Source: Hippasteria phrygiana (lineage: Eukaryota; Echinodermata; Asteroidea; Valvatida; Goniasteridae). Taken from it: a stretch of 64,000 nucleotides of DNA. A program made the translations under genes and the position numbers. This document shows positions 48,601-62,088 of the stretch, piece after piece. Every line of letters starts with the position of its first letter. The stretch's first letter is position 1. The notes under the pieces were generated by a model, which saw only the letters and a program-made list of their open reading frames with translations, was not told the DNA's origin and searched no databases. The DNA lies in assembly GCA_037893225.1 (NCBI GenBank), contig JAZGUH010000103.1:4960001-5024000 (forward strand). Reading direction: 5' to 3'.

Positions 48601-51600
48601 TCCCGCATAACTGCACACGCTATACAAGGGACTAGCCGAGACCCCCACAACGCAACTTGGGCCCCAAATGACTGCGTTTTTCGACCTGATGTTGAACGAA
48701 ATTGCGCACAATCTTGATACTGTTAAAAAGAGTGACTCCTCAGCAACATCCAGACCAATCTTCAGCTCCTCAGACCCACGTTCAGCCGAATGATGGCCGA
48801 GATAAGCGAGTACGTTTTTCCAACTGATTGTTCTGCATTCCCGCATAACTGCACACGCTATACAATGGACTAGCCGAGACCCCACCACGCAACTTGGGCC
48901 CCAAATGACTGCGTTTTTCGACCTGATGTTGAACGAATTTGCGCACAATCTTGATACTGTTGGAAAGCGTGACTCCTCAGCAACATCCAGACCAATCTTC
49001 AGCTCCTCAGACCCACGTTCAGCCGAATGATGGCCGAGATAAGCGAGTAAGTTTTTCCAACTGATTTGTCTGCATTCCCGTATAACTGCACACGCTATAC
49101 AATGGCTAGCCAAGACCCCCCACAACGCAACTTCGGCCTCAAATGACTGCGTTTTTCGACATGATGTTGAACGGAATTGCGCACAATCTTGATACTGTTG
49201 AAAAGAGTGACTCCTCAGCAACATCCAGACAAATCTCAAGCTCCTCAGACCCACGTTCAGCCGAATGATGGCCGAGATAGGCGAGTACGTTTTTCCAACT
49301 GATTGTTCTGCATTCCCGCATAACTGCACACGCTATACAATGGCTAGCCAAGACTCCCACCACGCATCTTTGGCCTCAAATGACTGCGTTTTTCGACCTG
49401 ATGTTGAACGAAATTGCGCACAATCTTGATACTGTTAAAAAGAGTGACTCTTCAGCAACATCCAGACAAATCTCCAGCTCCTCAGCCCCACGTTCAGCCC
49501 AATGATGGCCGAGATAAGCGAGTACGTTTTTCCAACTGATTTTTCTGCATTCCCGCATAACTGCACACGCTATACAATGGCTAGCAAAGACCCCCCACAA
49601 CGCAACTTCGGCCTCAAATGACTGCGTTTTTCGACCTGATGTTGAACGAATTTGAGCACAATCTTCATACTGTTGGAAAGCGTGAATCCTCAGCAACATC
49701 CAGAAAAATCTCCAGCTCCTCAGACCCACGTTCAGCCGAATGATGGCTGAGATAAGCGAGTACGTTTTTCCAACTGATTTTTCTGCATTCCCGCATAACT
49801 GCACACGCTATACAATGGCTAGCCAAGACCCCCCACAACGCAACTTCGGCTTCAAATGACTGCGTTTTTCGACCTGATGTTGAACGAATTTGAGCACAAT
49901 CTTGATACTGTTGGAAAGCGTGACTCCTCAGCAACATCCAGACAAATCTCCAGCTCCTCAGACCCATGTTCAGCCGAAAGATGTCCGAGATAAGCGAGTA
50001 AGTTTTTCCAACTGATTTTTCTGCATTCCCGCATAACTGCACACGCTATACAATGGCTAGCCAAGACCCCCCACCACGCAACTTCGGCATCAAATGACTG
50101 CGTTTTTCGACCTGATGTTGAAAGAATTTGCACACTATCTTGATACTGTTGGAAAGCGTGACTCCTCAGCAACATCCAGACCAATCGTCAGCTCGTCAGA
50201 CCCACGTTTAGCCGAATGATGGCCGAGATAAGCGAGTACGTTTTTCGAACTGATTGTTCTGCATTCCCGCATAACTGCACACGCTATACACGCCGAGACC
50301 CCCACCACGCAACTTTGTCCCCACATGACTGCGTTTTTCGACCTGATGTTGAACGAAATTGCGCACAATCTTGATACTGTTAAAAAGAGTGACTCCTCAG
50401 CAACGTCCAGACAAATCTTCAGCTCCTCGGACCCACGTTCAGCCGAATGATGGCCGAGATAAGCGAGTAAGTTTTTCCAACTGATTGTTCTGCATTCCCG
50501 CATAACTGCACACGCTATACAATGGCTAGCCAAGACTCCCACCACGCATCTTTGGCCTCAAATGACTGCGTTTTTCGACCTGATCTTGAACGAATTTGAG
50601 CACAATCTTGATACTGTTGGAAAGCGTGACTACTCAGCAACATTCAGACTAATCTTCGGCTCCTCAGACCCACGTCCAGCCGAATGATGGCCGAGATAAG
50701 CGAGTACGTTTTTCCAACTGATTGTTCTGCATTCCCGCATAACTGCACACGCTATACAAGGGACTAGCCGAGACCCCCACAACGCAACTTGGGCCCCAAA
50801 TGACTGCGTTTTTCGACCTGATGTTGAACGAAATTGCGCACAATCTTGATACTGTTAAAAAGAGTGACTCCTCAGCAACATCCAGACCAATCTTCAGCTC
50901 CTCAGACCCACGTTCAGCCGAATGATGGCCGAGATAAGCGAGTACGTTTTTCCAACTGATTGTTCTGCATTCCCGCATAACTGCACACGCTATACAATGG
51001 ACTAGCCGAGACCCCACCACGCAACTTGGGCCCCAAATGACTGCGTTTTTCGACCTGATGTTGAACGAATTTGCGCACAATCTTGATACTGTTGGAAAGC
51101 GTGACTCCTCAGCAACATCCAGACCAATCTTCAGCTCCTCAGACCCACGTTCAGCCGAATGATGGCCGAGATAAGCGAGTAAGTTTTTCCAACTGATTTG
51201 TCTGCATTCCCGTATAACTGCACACGCTATACAATGGCTAGCCAAGACCCCCCACAACGCAACTTCGGCCTCAAATGACTGCGTTTTTCGACATGATGTT
51301 GAACGGAATTGCGCACAATCTTGATACTGTTGAAAAGAGTGACTCCTCAGCAACATCCAGACAAATCTCAAGCTCCTCAGACCCACGTTCAGCCGAATGA
51401 TGGCCGAGATAAGCGAGTAAGTTTTTCCAACTGATTGTTCTGCATTCCCGCATAACTGCACACGCTATACAATGGCTAGCCAAGACTCCCACCACGCATC
51501 TTTGGCCTCAAATGACTGCGTTTTTCGACCTGATGTTGAACGAATTTGAGCACAATCTTGATACTGTTGGAAAGCGTGACTCCTCAGCAACATCCAGACA

Positions 51601-53756
51601 AATCTCCAGCTCCTCAGACCCATGTTCAGCCGAAAGATGTCCGAGATAAGCGAGTAAGTTTTTCCAACTGATTTGTCTGCATTCCCGCATAACTGCACAC
51701 GCTATACAATGGCTAGCCAAGACCCCCCACCACGCAACTTCGGCATCAAATGACTGCGTTTTTCGACCTGATGTTGAAAGAAGTTGCACACTATCTTGAT
51801 ACTGTTGGAAAGCGTGACTCCTCAGCAACATCCAGACCAATCTTCAGCTCCTCAGACCCACGTTTAGCCGAATGATGGAAGAGATAAGCGAGTACGTTTT
51901 TCGAACTGATTGTTCTGAATTCCCGCATAACTGCACACGCTATACAATGGACTAGCCGAGACCCCCACAACGCAACTTGGGCCCCAAATGACTGCGTTTT
52001 TGGACCTGATGTTGAACGAAATTGCGCACAATCTTGATACTGTTAAAAAGAGTGACTCTTCAGCAACATCCAGACAAATCTCCAGCTCCTCAGCCCCACG
52101 TTCAGCCGAATGATGGCCGAGATAAGCGAGTACGTTTTTCCAACTGATTTTTCTGCATTCCCGCATAACTGCACACGCTATACAATGGCTAGCAAAGACC
52201 CCCCACAACGCAACTTCGGCCTCAAATGACTGCGTTTTTCGACCTGATGTTGAACGAATTTGAGCACAATCTTGATACTGTTGGAAAGCGTGACTCCTCA
52301 GCAACATCCAGACAAATCTCCAGCTCCTCAGACCCATGTTCAGCCGAAAGATGTCCGAGATAAGCGAGTAAGTTTTTCCAACTGATTTGTCTGCATTCCC
52401 GCATAACTGCACACGCTATACAATGGCTAGCCAAGAGCCCCCAACAACGCAACTTCGGCCCCAAATGACTGCGTTTTTCGACCTGATCTTGAACGAATTT
52501 GAGCACAATCTTGATACTGTTGGAAAGCGTGACTACTCAGCAACATTCAGACTAATCTTCGGCTCCTCAGACCCACGTCCAGCCGAATGATGGCCGAGAT
52601 AAGCGAGTACGTTTTTCCAACTGATTGTTCTGCATTCCCGCATAACTGCACACGCTATACAAGGGACTAGCCGAGACCCCCACAACGCAACTTGGGCCCC
52701 AAATGACTGCGTTTTTCGACCTGATGTTGAACGAAATTGCGCACAATCTTGATACTGTTAAAAAGAGTGACTCCTCAGCAACATCCAGACCAATCTTCAG
52801 CTCCTCAGACCCACGTTCAGCCGAATGATGGCCGAGATAAGCGAGTACGTTTTTCCAACTGATTGTTCTGCATTCCCGCATAACTGCACACGCTATACAA
52901 TGGACTAGCCGAGACCCCACCACGCAACTTGGGCCCCAAATGACTGCGTTTTTCGACCTGATGTTGAACGAATTTGCGCACAATCTTGATACTGTTGGAA
53001 AGCGTGACTCCTCAGCAACATCCAGACCAATCTTCAGCTCCTCAGACCCACGTTCAGCCGAATGATGGCCGAGATAAGCGAGTAAGTTTTTCCAACTGAT
53101 TTGTCTGCATTCCCGTATAACTGCACACGCTATACAATGGCTAGCCAAGACCCCCCACAACGCAACTTCGGCCTCAAATGACTGCGTTTTTCGACATGAT
53201 GTTGAACGGAATTGCGCACAATCTTGATACTGTTGAAAAGAGTGACTCCTCAGCAACATCCAGACAAATCTCAAGCTCCTCAGACCCACGTTCAGCCGAA
53301 TGATGGCCGAGATAGGCGAGTACGTTTTTCCAACTGATTGTTCTGCATTCCCGCATAACTGCACACGCTATACAATGGCTAGCCAAGACTCCCACCACGC
53401 ATCTTTGGCCTCAAATGACTGCGTTTTTCGACCTGATGTTGAACGAAATTGCGCACAATCTTGATACTGTTAAAAAGAGTGACTCTTCAGCAACATCCAG
53501 ACAAATCTCCAGCTCCTCAGCCCCACGTTCAGCCCAATGATGGCCGAGATAAGCGAGTACGTTTTTCCAACTGATTTTTCTGCATTCCCGCATAACTGCA
53601 CACGCTATACAATGGCTAGCAAAGACCCCCCACAACGCAACTTCGGCCTCAAATGACTGCGTTTTTCGACCTGATGTTGAACGAATTTGAGCACAATCTT
53701 CATACTGTTGGAAAGCGTGACTCCTCAGCAACATCCAGACTAATCTTCAGCTCCTC
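45687..53756 (+). repeat. Tandem duplication of a 17-monomer unit, 4,035-bp period
   Basis: Copy 1 (about 45687-49721) and copy 2 (49722 to about 53720) share a 7-bp deletion in D (46254 and 50289: 'atacacgccgag'), 'gtcagctcgtcag' just before it, 'acaagggactag' in G, 'cccgtataac' in I, and a C/F chimera (48295 and 52330). The order is N C D E/B G H I B C' J K C/F G H I B/J K. The B/J chimera at 49247, with 'gataggcgag', recurs at 53282, and the following K has 'ttcagcccaatg' in both. The match fails after about 53720, where copy 2 leads into M. Confidence 0.88.
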
Positions 53757-56139
53757 AGACCCACGTTCAGCCGAATGATGGCTGAGATAAGCGAGTACGT
53801 TTTTCCAACTGATTGTTCTGCATTCCCGCATAACTGCACACGCTATACAATGGACTAGCCGAGACCCCCCACAACGCAACTTGGGCCCCGAATTACTGCG
53901 TTTTTCGACCTGATGTTGAACGAATTTGAGCACAATCTTCATACTGTTAGAAAGCGTGAATCCTCAGCAACATCCAGAAAAATCTCCAGCTCCTCAGACC
54001 CACGTTCAGCCGAATGATGGCTGAGATAAGCGAGTACGTTTTTCCAACTGATTTTTCTGCATTCCCGCATAACTGCACACGCCATACAATGGCTAGCCAA
54101 GACCCCCCACAACGCAACTTCGGCTTCAAATGACTGCGTTTTTCGACCTGATGTTGAACGAATTTGAGCACAATCTTGATACTGTTGGAAAGCGTGACTC
54201 CTCAGCAACATCCAGACAAATCTCCAGCTCCTCAGACCCATGTTCAGCCGAAAGATGTCCGAGATAAGCGAGTAAGTTTTTCCAACTGATTTTTCTGCAT
54301 TCCCGCATAACTGCACACGCTATACAATGGCTAGCCAAGACCCCCCACCACGCAACTTCGGCATCAAATGACTGCGTTTTTCGACCTGATGTTGAACGAA
54401 TTTGCACACTATCTTGATACTGTTGGAAAGCGTGACTCCTCAGCAACATCCAGACCAATCTTCAGCTCCTCAGACCCACGTTTAGCCGAATGATGGCCGA
54501 GATAAGCGAGTACGTTTTTCGAACTGATTGTTCTGCATTCCCGCATAACTGCACACGCTATACAATGGACTAGCCGAGACCCCCACCAAGCAACTTTGTC
54601 CCCACATGACTGCGTTTTTCGACCTGATGTTGAACGAAATTGCGCACAATCTTGATACTGTTAAAAAGAGTGACTCCTCAGCAACGTCCAGACAAATCTT
54701 CAGCTCCTCGGACCCACGTTCAGCCGAATGATGGCCGAGATAAGCGAGTAAGTTTTTCCAACTGATTTGTCTGCATTCCCGCATAACTGCACACGCAATA
54801 CAATGGCTAGCCAAGACCCCCCACAACGCAACTTCGGCCTCAAATGACTGCGTTTTTCGACCTGATGTTGAACGAATTTGAGCACAACCTTGATACTGTT
54901 GGAAAGCGTGACTCCTCAGCAACATCCAGACTAATCTTCAGCTCCTCAGACCCACGTCCAGCCGAATGATGGCCGAGATAAGCGAGTACGTTTTTCCTAC
55001 TGATTGTTCTGCATTCCCGCATAACTGCACACGCTATACAATGGACTAGCCGAGACCCCCACAACGCAACTTGGGCCCCAAATGACTGCGTTTTTCGACC
55101 TGATGTTGAACGAATTTGAGCACAATCTTCATACTGTTGGAAAGCGTGGCTCCTCAGCAACATCCAGACCAATCTTCAGCTCCTCAGACCCACGTAAGGC
55201 CGAATGATGGCCGAGATAAGCGAGTAAGTTTTTCCAACTGATTTTTCTGCATTCCCGCATAACTGCACACGCTATACAATGGCTAGCCAAGAGCCCCCAA
55301 CAACGCAACTTCGGCCCCAAATGACTGCGTTTTTCGACCTGATCTTGAACGAATTTGAGCACAATCTTGATACTGTTGGAAAGCGTGACTACTCAGCAAC
55401 ATCCAGACTAATCTTCGGCTCCTCAGACCCACGTCCAGCCGAATGATGGCCGAGATAAGCGAGTAAGTTTTTCCAACTGATTGTTCTGCATTCCCGCATA
55501 ACTGCACACGCTATACAATGGACTAGTCGAGACCCCCACAACGCAACTTGGGCCCCAAATGACTGCGTTTTTCGACCTGATGTTGAACGAAATTGCGCAC
55601 AATCTTGATACTGTTAAAAAGAGTGACTCCTCAGCAACATCCAGACCAATCTTCAGCTCCTCAGACCCACGTTCAGCCGAATGATGGCCGAGATAAGCGA
55701 GTACGTTTTTCCAACTGATTTTTCTGCATTCCCGCATAAATGCACACGCTATACAATAGACTAGCCAAGACCCCCACAACGCAACTTCGGCCTCAAATGA
55801 CTGCGTTTTTCGACCTGATGTTGAACGAATTTGAGCACAATCTTGATACTGTTGGAAAGCGTGACTCCTCAGCAACATCCAGTCTAATCTTCAGCTCCTC
55901 AGACCCACGTTCAGCCGAATGATGGCTGAGATAAGCGAGTACGTTTTTCCAACTGATTGTTCTGCATTCCCGCATAACTGCACACGCTATACAATGGACT
56001 AGCCGAGACCCCCCACAACGCAACTTGGGCCCCGAATTACTGCGTTTTTCGACCTGATGTTGAACGAATTTGAGCACAATCTTCATACTGTTGGAAAGCG
56101 TGAATCCTCAGCAACATCCAGAAAAATATCCAGCTCCTC
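53757..56139 (+). repeat. Zone III unit (M N C D E A F G, P-like unit, M)
   Basis: The first eight monomers are partners of 43309-45211. G at 55425 has 'gactagtcgag', giving an SpeI site ('actagt', 55522-55527) that I saw nowhere else. The unit at 55663 is odd: 'cgcataaatgc', 'acaatagactagcc' and 'catccagtctaatc' mix P-, class 1- and class 2-like bases. The F at 55189 region shows 'cacgtaaggcc'. Confidence 0.8.
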
Positions 56140-58281
56140 AGACCCACGTTCAGCCGAATGATGGCTGAGATAAGCGAGTACGTTTTTCCAACTGATTTTT
56201 CTGCATTCCCGCATAACTGCACACGCCATACAATGGCTAGCCAAGACCCCCCACAACGCAACTTCGGCTTCAAATGACTGCGTTTTTCGACCTGATGTTG
56301 AACGAATTTGAGCACAATCTTGATACTGTTGGAAAGCGTGACTCCTCAGCAACATCCAGACAAATCTCCAGCTCCTCAGACCCATGTTCAGCCGAAAGAT
56401 GTCCGAGATAAGCGAGTAAGTTTTTCCAACTGATTTTTCTGCATTCCCGCATAACTGCACACGCTATACAATGGCTAGCCAAGACCCCCCACCACGCAAC
56501 TTCGGCATCAAATGACTGCGTTTTTCGACCTGATGTTGAAAGAATTTGCACACTATCTTGATACTGTTGGAAAGCGTGACTCCTCAGCAACATCCAGACC
56601 AATCTTCAGCTCCTCAGACCCACGTTTAGCCGAATGATGGCCGAGATAAGCGAGTACGTTTTTCGAACTGATTGTTCTGCATTCCCGCATAACTGCACAC
56701 GCTATACAATGGACTAGCCGAGACCCCCACCAAGCAACTTTGTCCCCACATGACTGCGTTTTTCGACCTGATGTTGAACGAAATTGCGCACAATCTTGAT
56801 ACTGTTAAAAAGAGTGACTCCTCAGCAACGTCCAGACAAATCTTCAGCTCCTCGGACCCACGTTCAGCCGAATGATGGCCGAGATAAGCGAGTAAGTTTT
56901 TCCAACTGATTTGTCTGCATTCCCGCATAACTGCACACGCAATACAATGGGTAGCCAAGACCCCCCACAACGCAACTTCGGCCTCAAATGACTGCGTTTT
57001 TCGACCTGATGTTGAACGAATTTGAGCACAACCTTGATACTGTTGGAAAGCGTGACTCCTCAGCAACATCCAGACTAATCTTCAGCTCCTCAGACCCACG
57101 TCCAGCCGAATGATGGCCGAGATAAGCGAGTACGTTTTTCCTACTGATTGTTCTGCATTCCCGCATAACTGCACACGCTATACAATGGACTAGCCGAGAC
57201 CCCCACAACGCAACTTGGGCCCCAAATGACTGCGTTTTTCGACCTGATGTTGAACGAATTTGAGCACAATCTTCATACTGTTGGAAAGCGTGGCTCCTCA
57301 GCAACATCCAGACCAATCTTCAGCTCCTCAGACCCACGTTCAGCCGAATGATGGCCGAGATAAGCGAGTAAGTTTTTCCAACTGATTTTTCTGCATTCCC
57401 GCATAACTGCACACGCTATACAATGGCTAGCCAAGAGCCCCCAACAACGCAACTTCGGCCCCAAATGACTGCGTTTTTCGACCTGATCTTGAACGAATTT
57501 GAGCACAATCTTGATACTGTTGGAAAGCGTGACTACTCAGCAACATCCAGACTAATCTTCGGCTCCTCAGACCCACGTCCAGCCGAATGATGGCCGAGAT
57601 AAGCGAGTAAGTTTTTCCAACTGATTGTTCTGCATTCCCGCATAACTGCACACGCTATACAATGGACTAGCCGAGACCCCCACAACGCAACTTGGGCCCC
57701 AAATGACTGCGTTTTTCGACCTGATGTTGAACGAAATTGCGCACAATCTTGATACTGTTAAAAAGAGTGACTCCTCAGCAACATCCAGACCAATCTTCAG
57801 CTCCTCAGACCCACGTTCAGCCGAATGATGGCCGAGATAAGCGAGTACGTTTTTCCAACTGATTGTTCTGCATTCCCGCATAACTGCACACGCTATACAA
57901 TGGACTAGCCGAGACCCCACCACGCAACTTGGGCCCCAAATGACTGCGTTTTTCGACCTGATGTTGAACGAATTTGAGCACAATCTTGATACTGTTGGAA
58001 AGCGTGACTCCTCAGCAACATCCAGACCAATCTTCAGCTCCTCAGACCCACGTTCAGCCGAATGATGGCCGAGATAAGCGAGTAAGTTTTTCCAACTGAT
58101 TTTTCTGCATTCCCGCATAACTGCACACGCTATACAATGGCTAGCCAAGACCCCCCACAACGCAACTTCGGCCTCAAATGACTGCGTTTTTCGACCTGAT
58201 GTTGAACGAATTTGAGCACAATCTTCATACTGTTGGAAAGCGTGAATCCTCAGCAACATCCAGAAAAATATCCAGCTCCTC
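56140..58281 (+). repeat. 9-mer HOR unit (N C D E A F G H R), 2,142-bp period
   Basis: The following unit from 58282 repeats N C D E A at 2,142 bp. Both share 'acaatgggtagcc' in E (56944 and 59086 region), 'caccaagcaac' in D and 'gaaaaatatcc' before N. R replaces M as the link back to N. Confidence 0.85.
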
Positions 58282-60184
58282 AGACCCACGTTCAGCCGAA
58301 TGATGGCTGAGATAAGCGAGTACGTTTTTCCAACTGATTTTTCTGCATTCCCGCATAACTGCACACGCCATACAATGGCTAGCCAAGACCCCCCACAACG
58401 CAACTTCGGCTTCAAATGACTGCGTTTTTCGACCTGATGTTGAACGAATTTGAGCACAATCTTGATACTGTTGGAAAGCGTGACTCCTCAGCAACATCCA
58501 GACAAATCTCCAGCTCCTCAGACCTATGTTCAGCCGAAAGATGTCCGAGATAAGCGAGTAAGTTTTTCCAACTGATTTTTCTGCATTCCCGCATAACTGC
58601 ACACGCTATACAATGGCTAGCCAAGACCCCCCACCACGCAACTTCGGCATCAAATGACTGCGTTTTTCGACCTGATGTTGAAAGAATTTGCACACTATCT
58701 TGATACTGTTGGAAAGCGTGACTCCTCAGCAACATCCAGACCAATCTTCAGCTCCTCAGACCCACGTTTAGCCGAATGATGGCCGAGATAAGCGAGTACG
58801 TTTTTCGAACTGATTGTTCTGCATTCCCGCATAACTGCACACGCTATACAATGGACTAGCCGAGACCCCCACCAAGCAACTTTGTCCCCACATGACTGCG
58901 TTTTTCGACCTGATGTTGAACGAAATTGCGCACAATCTTGATACTGTTAAAAAGAGTGACTCCTCAGCAACGTCCAGACAAATCTTCAGCTCCTCGGACC
59001 CACGTTCAGCCGAATGATGGCCGAGATAAGCGAGTAAGTTTTTCCAACTGATTTGTCTGCATTCCCGCATAACTGCACACGCAATACAATGGGTAGCCAA
59101 GACCCCCCACAACGCAACTTCGGCCTCAAATGACTGCGTTTTTCGACCTGATGTTGAACGAATTTGAGCACAACCTTGATACTGTTGGAAAGCGTGACTC
59201 CTCAGCAACATCCAGACTAATCTTCAGCTCCTCAGACCCACGTCCAGCCGAATGATGGCCGAGATAAGCGAGTACGTTTTTCCTACTGATTGTTCTGCAT
59301 TCCCGCATAACTGCACACGCTATACAATGGACTAGCCGAGACCCCCACAACGCAACTTGGGCCCCAAATGACTGCGTTTTTCGACCTGATGTTGAACGAA
59401 TTTGAGCACAATCTTCATACTGTTGGAAAGCGTGGCTCCTCAGCAACATCCAGACCAATCTTCAGCTCCTCAGACCCACGTTCAGCCGAATGATGGCCGA
59501 GATAAGCGAGTAAGTTTTTCCAACTGATTTTTCTGCATTCCCGCATAACTGCACACGCTATACAATGGCTAGCCAAGACCCCCCACAACGCAACTTCGGC
59601 TTCAAATGACTGCGTTTTTCGACCTGATCTTGAACGAATTTGAGCACAATCTTGATACTGTTGGAAAGCGTGACTACTCAGCAACATCCAGACTAATCTT
59701 CGGCTCCTCAGACCCACGTCCAGCCGAATGATGGCCGAGATAAGCGAGTAAGTTTTTCCAACTGATTGTTCTGCATTCCCGCATAACTGCACACGCTATA
59801 CAATGGACTAGCCGAGACCCCCACAACGCAACTTGGGCCCCAAATGACTGCGTTTTTCGACCTGATGTTGAACGAAATTGCGCACAATCTTGATACTGTT
59901 AAAAAGAGTGACTCCTCAGCAACATCCAGACCAATCTTCAGCTCCTCAGACCCACGTTCAGCCGAATGATGGCCGAGATAAGCGAGTACGTTTTTCGAAC
60001 TGATTGTTCTGCATTCCCGCATAACTGCACACGCTATACAATGGACTAGCCGAGACCCCACCACGCTACTTGGGCCCCAAATGACTGCGTTTTTCGACCT
60101 GATGTTGAACGAATTTGAGCACAATCTTGATACTGTTGGAAAGCGTGACTCCTCAGCAACATCCAGACCAATCTTTAGCTCCTC
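58282..60184 (+). repeat. 8-mer HOR unit 1 (N C D E A F/N G H)
   Basis: This is the partner of the 9-mer for its first five monomers, then of the next 8-mer for the rest. The sixth unit (59472) is a chimera with an N-like middle ('cttcggcttc', 'accccccacaac') and an F 3' end ('gatcttg', 'gactactc'). The C unit at 58520 opens 'gacctatgttc', and the R-to-N link at about 58264 has 'gaaaaatatcc'. Confidence 0.82.
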
Positions 60185-62088
60185 AGACCCACGTTCAGCC
60201 GAATGATGGCCGAGATAAGCGAGTACGTTTTTCCAACTGATTTTTCTGCATTCCCGCATAACTGCACACGCTATACAATGGCTAGCCAAGACCCCCCACA
60301 ACGCAACTTCGGCTTCAAATGACTGCGTTTTTCGACCTGATGTTGAACGAATTTGAGCACAATCTTGATACTGTTGGAAAGCGTGACTCCTCAGCAACAT
60401 CCAGACAAATCTCCAGCTCCTCAGACCCATGTTCAGCCGAAAGATGTCCGAGATAAGCGAGTAAGTTTTTCCAACTGATTTTTCTGCATTCCCGCATAAC
60501 TGCACACGCTATACAATGGCTAGCCAAGACCCCCCACCACGCAACTTCGGCATCAAATGACTGCGTTTTTCGACCTGATGTTGAAAGAATTTGCACACTA
60601 TCTTGATACTGTTGGAAAGCGTGACTCCTCAGCAACATCCAGACCAATCGTCAGCTCGTCAGACCCACGTTTAGCCGAATGATGGCCGAGATAAGCGAGT
60701 ACGTTTTTCGAACTGATTGTTCTGCATTCCCGCATAACTGCACACGCTATACAATGGACTAGCCGAGACCCCCACCACGCAACTTTGTCCCCACATGACT
60801 GCGTTTTTCGACCTGATGTTGAACGAAATTGCGCACAATCTTGATACTGTTAAAAAGAGTGACTCCTCAGCAACGTCCAGACAAATCTTCAGCTCCTCGG
60901 ACCCACGTTCAGCCGAATGATGGCCGAGATAAGCGAGTAAGTTTTTCCAACTGATTTGTCTGCATTCCCGCATAACTGCACACGCAATACAATGGCTAGC
61001 CAAGACCCCCCACAACGCAACTTCGGCCTCAAATGACTGCGTTTTTCGACCTGATGTTAAACGAATTTGAGCACAACCTTGATACTGTTGGAAAGCGTGA
61101 CTCCTCAGCAACATCCAGACTAATCTTCAGCTCCTCAGACCCACGTTCAGCCGAATGATGGCCGAGATAAGCGAGTACGTTTTTCCTACTGATTGTTCTG
61201 CATTCCCGCATAACTGCACACGCTATACAATGGACTAGCCGAGACCCCCACAACGCAACTTGGGCCCCAAATGACTGCGTTTTTCGACCTGATGTTGAAC
61301 GAATTTGAGCACAATCTTCATACTGTTGGAAAGCGTGGCTCCTCAGCAACATCCAGACCAATCTTCAGCTCCTCAGACCCACGTTCAGCCGAATGATGGC
61401 CGAGATAAGCGAGTAAGTTTTTCCAACTGATTTGTCTGCATTCCCGCATAACTGCACACGCTATACAATGGCTAGCCAAGAGCCCCCAACAACGCAACTT
61501 CGGCCCCAAATGACTGCGTTTTTCGACCTGATCTTGAACGAATTTGAGCACAATCTTGATACTGTTGGAAAGCGTGACTACTCAGCAACATCCAGACTAA
61601 TCTTCGGCTCCTCAGACCCACGTCCAGCAGAATGATGGCCGAGATAAGCGAGTAAGTTTTTCCAACTGATTGTTCTGCATTCCCGCATAACTGCACACGC
61701 TATACAATGGACTAGCCGAGACCCCCACAACGCAACTTGGGCCCCAAATGACTGCGTTTTTCGACCTGATGTTGAACGAAATTGCGCACAATCTTGATAC
61801 TGTTAAAAAGAGTGACTCCTCAGCAACATCCAGACCAATCTTCAGCTCCTCAGACCCACGTTCAGCCGAATGATGGCCGAGATAAGCGAGTACGTTTTTC
61901 GAACTGATTGTTCTGCATTCCCGCATAACTGCACACGCTATACAATGGACTAGCCGAGACCCCACCACGCTACTTGGGCCCCAAATGACTGCGTTTTTCG
62001 ACCTGATGTTGAACGAATTTGAGCACAATCTTGATACTGTTGGAAAGCGTGACTCCTCAGCAACATCCAGACCAATCTTCAGCTCCTC
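60185..62088 (+). repeat. 8-mer HOR unit 2 (N C D E A F G H)
   Basis: N at 60185 has 'ggccgag' for the usual 'ggctgag', as does the N at 62089. D at 60661 is preceded by 'gtcagctcgtcag', the marker also found in the 46- and 50-kb copies and at 62565. The A at 61137 opens 'cacgttc' where other A copies have 'cacgtcc', and F at 61375 has 'gatttgtctg'. The period to the next unit is 1,904 bp. Confidence 0.85.

Noticed and set aside
57567..58457. Long minus-strand open frames (up to 296 codons here; many of about 265 codons elsewhere)
   Set aside because: They run through three or more satellite monomers, and because 238 is 1 modulo 3 each monomer is read in a different frame. They recur wherever the same monomer order occurs and show no domain. 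They reflect low stop density on the C-rich strand's complement.
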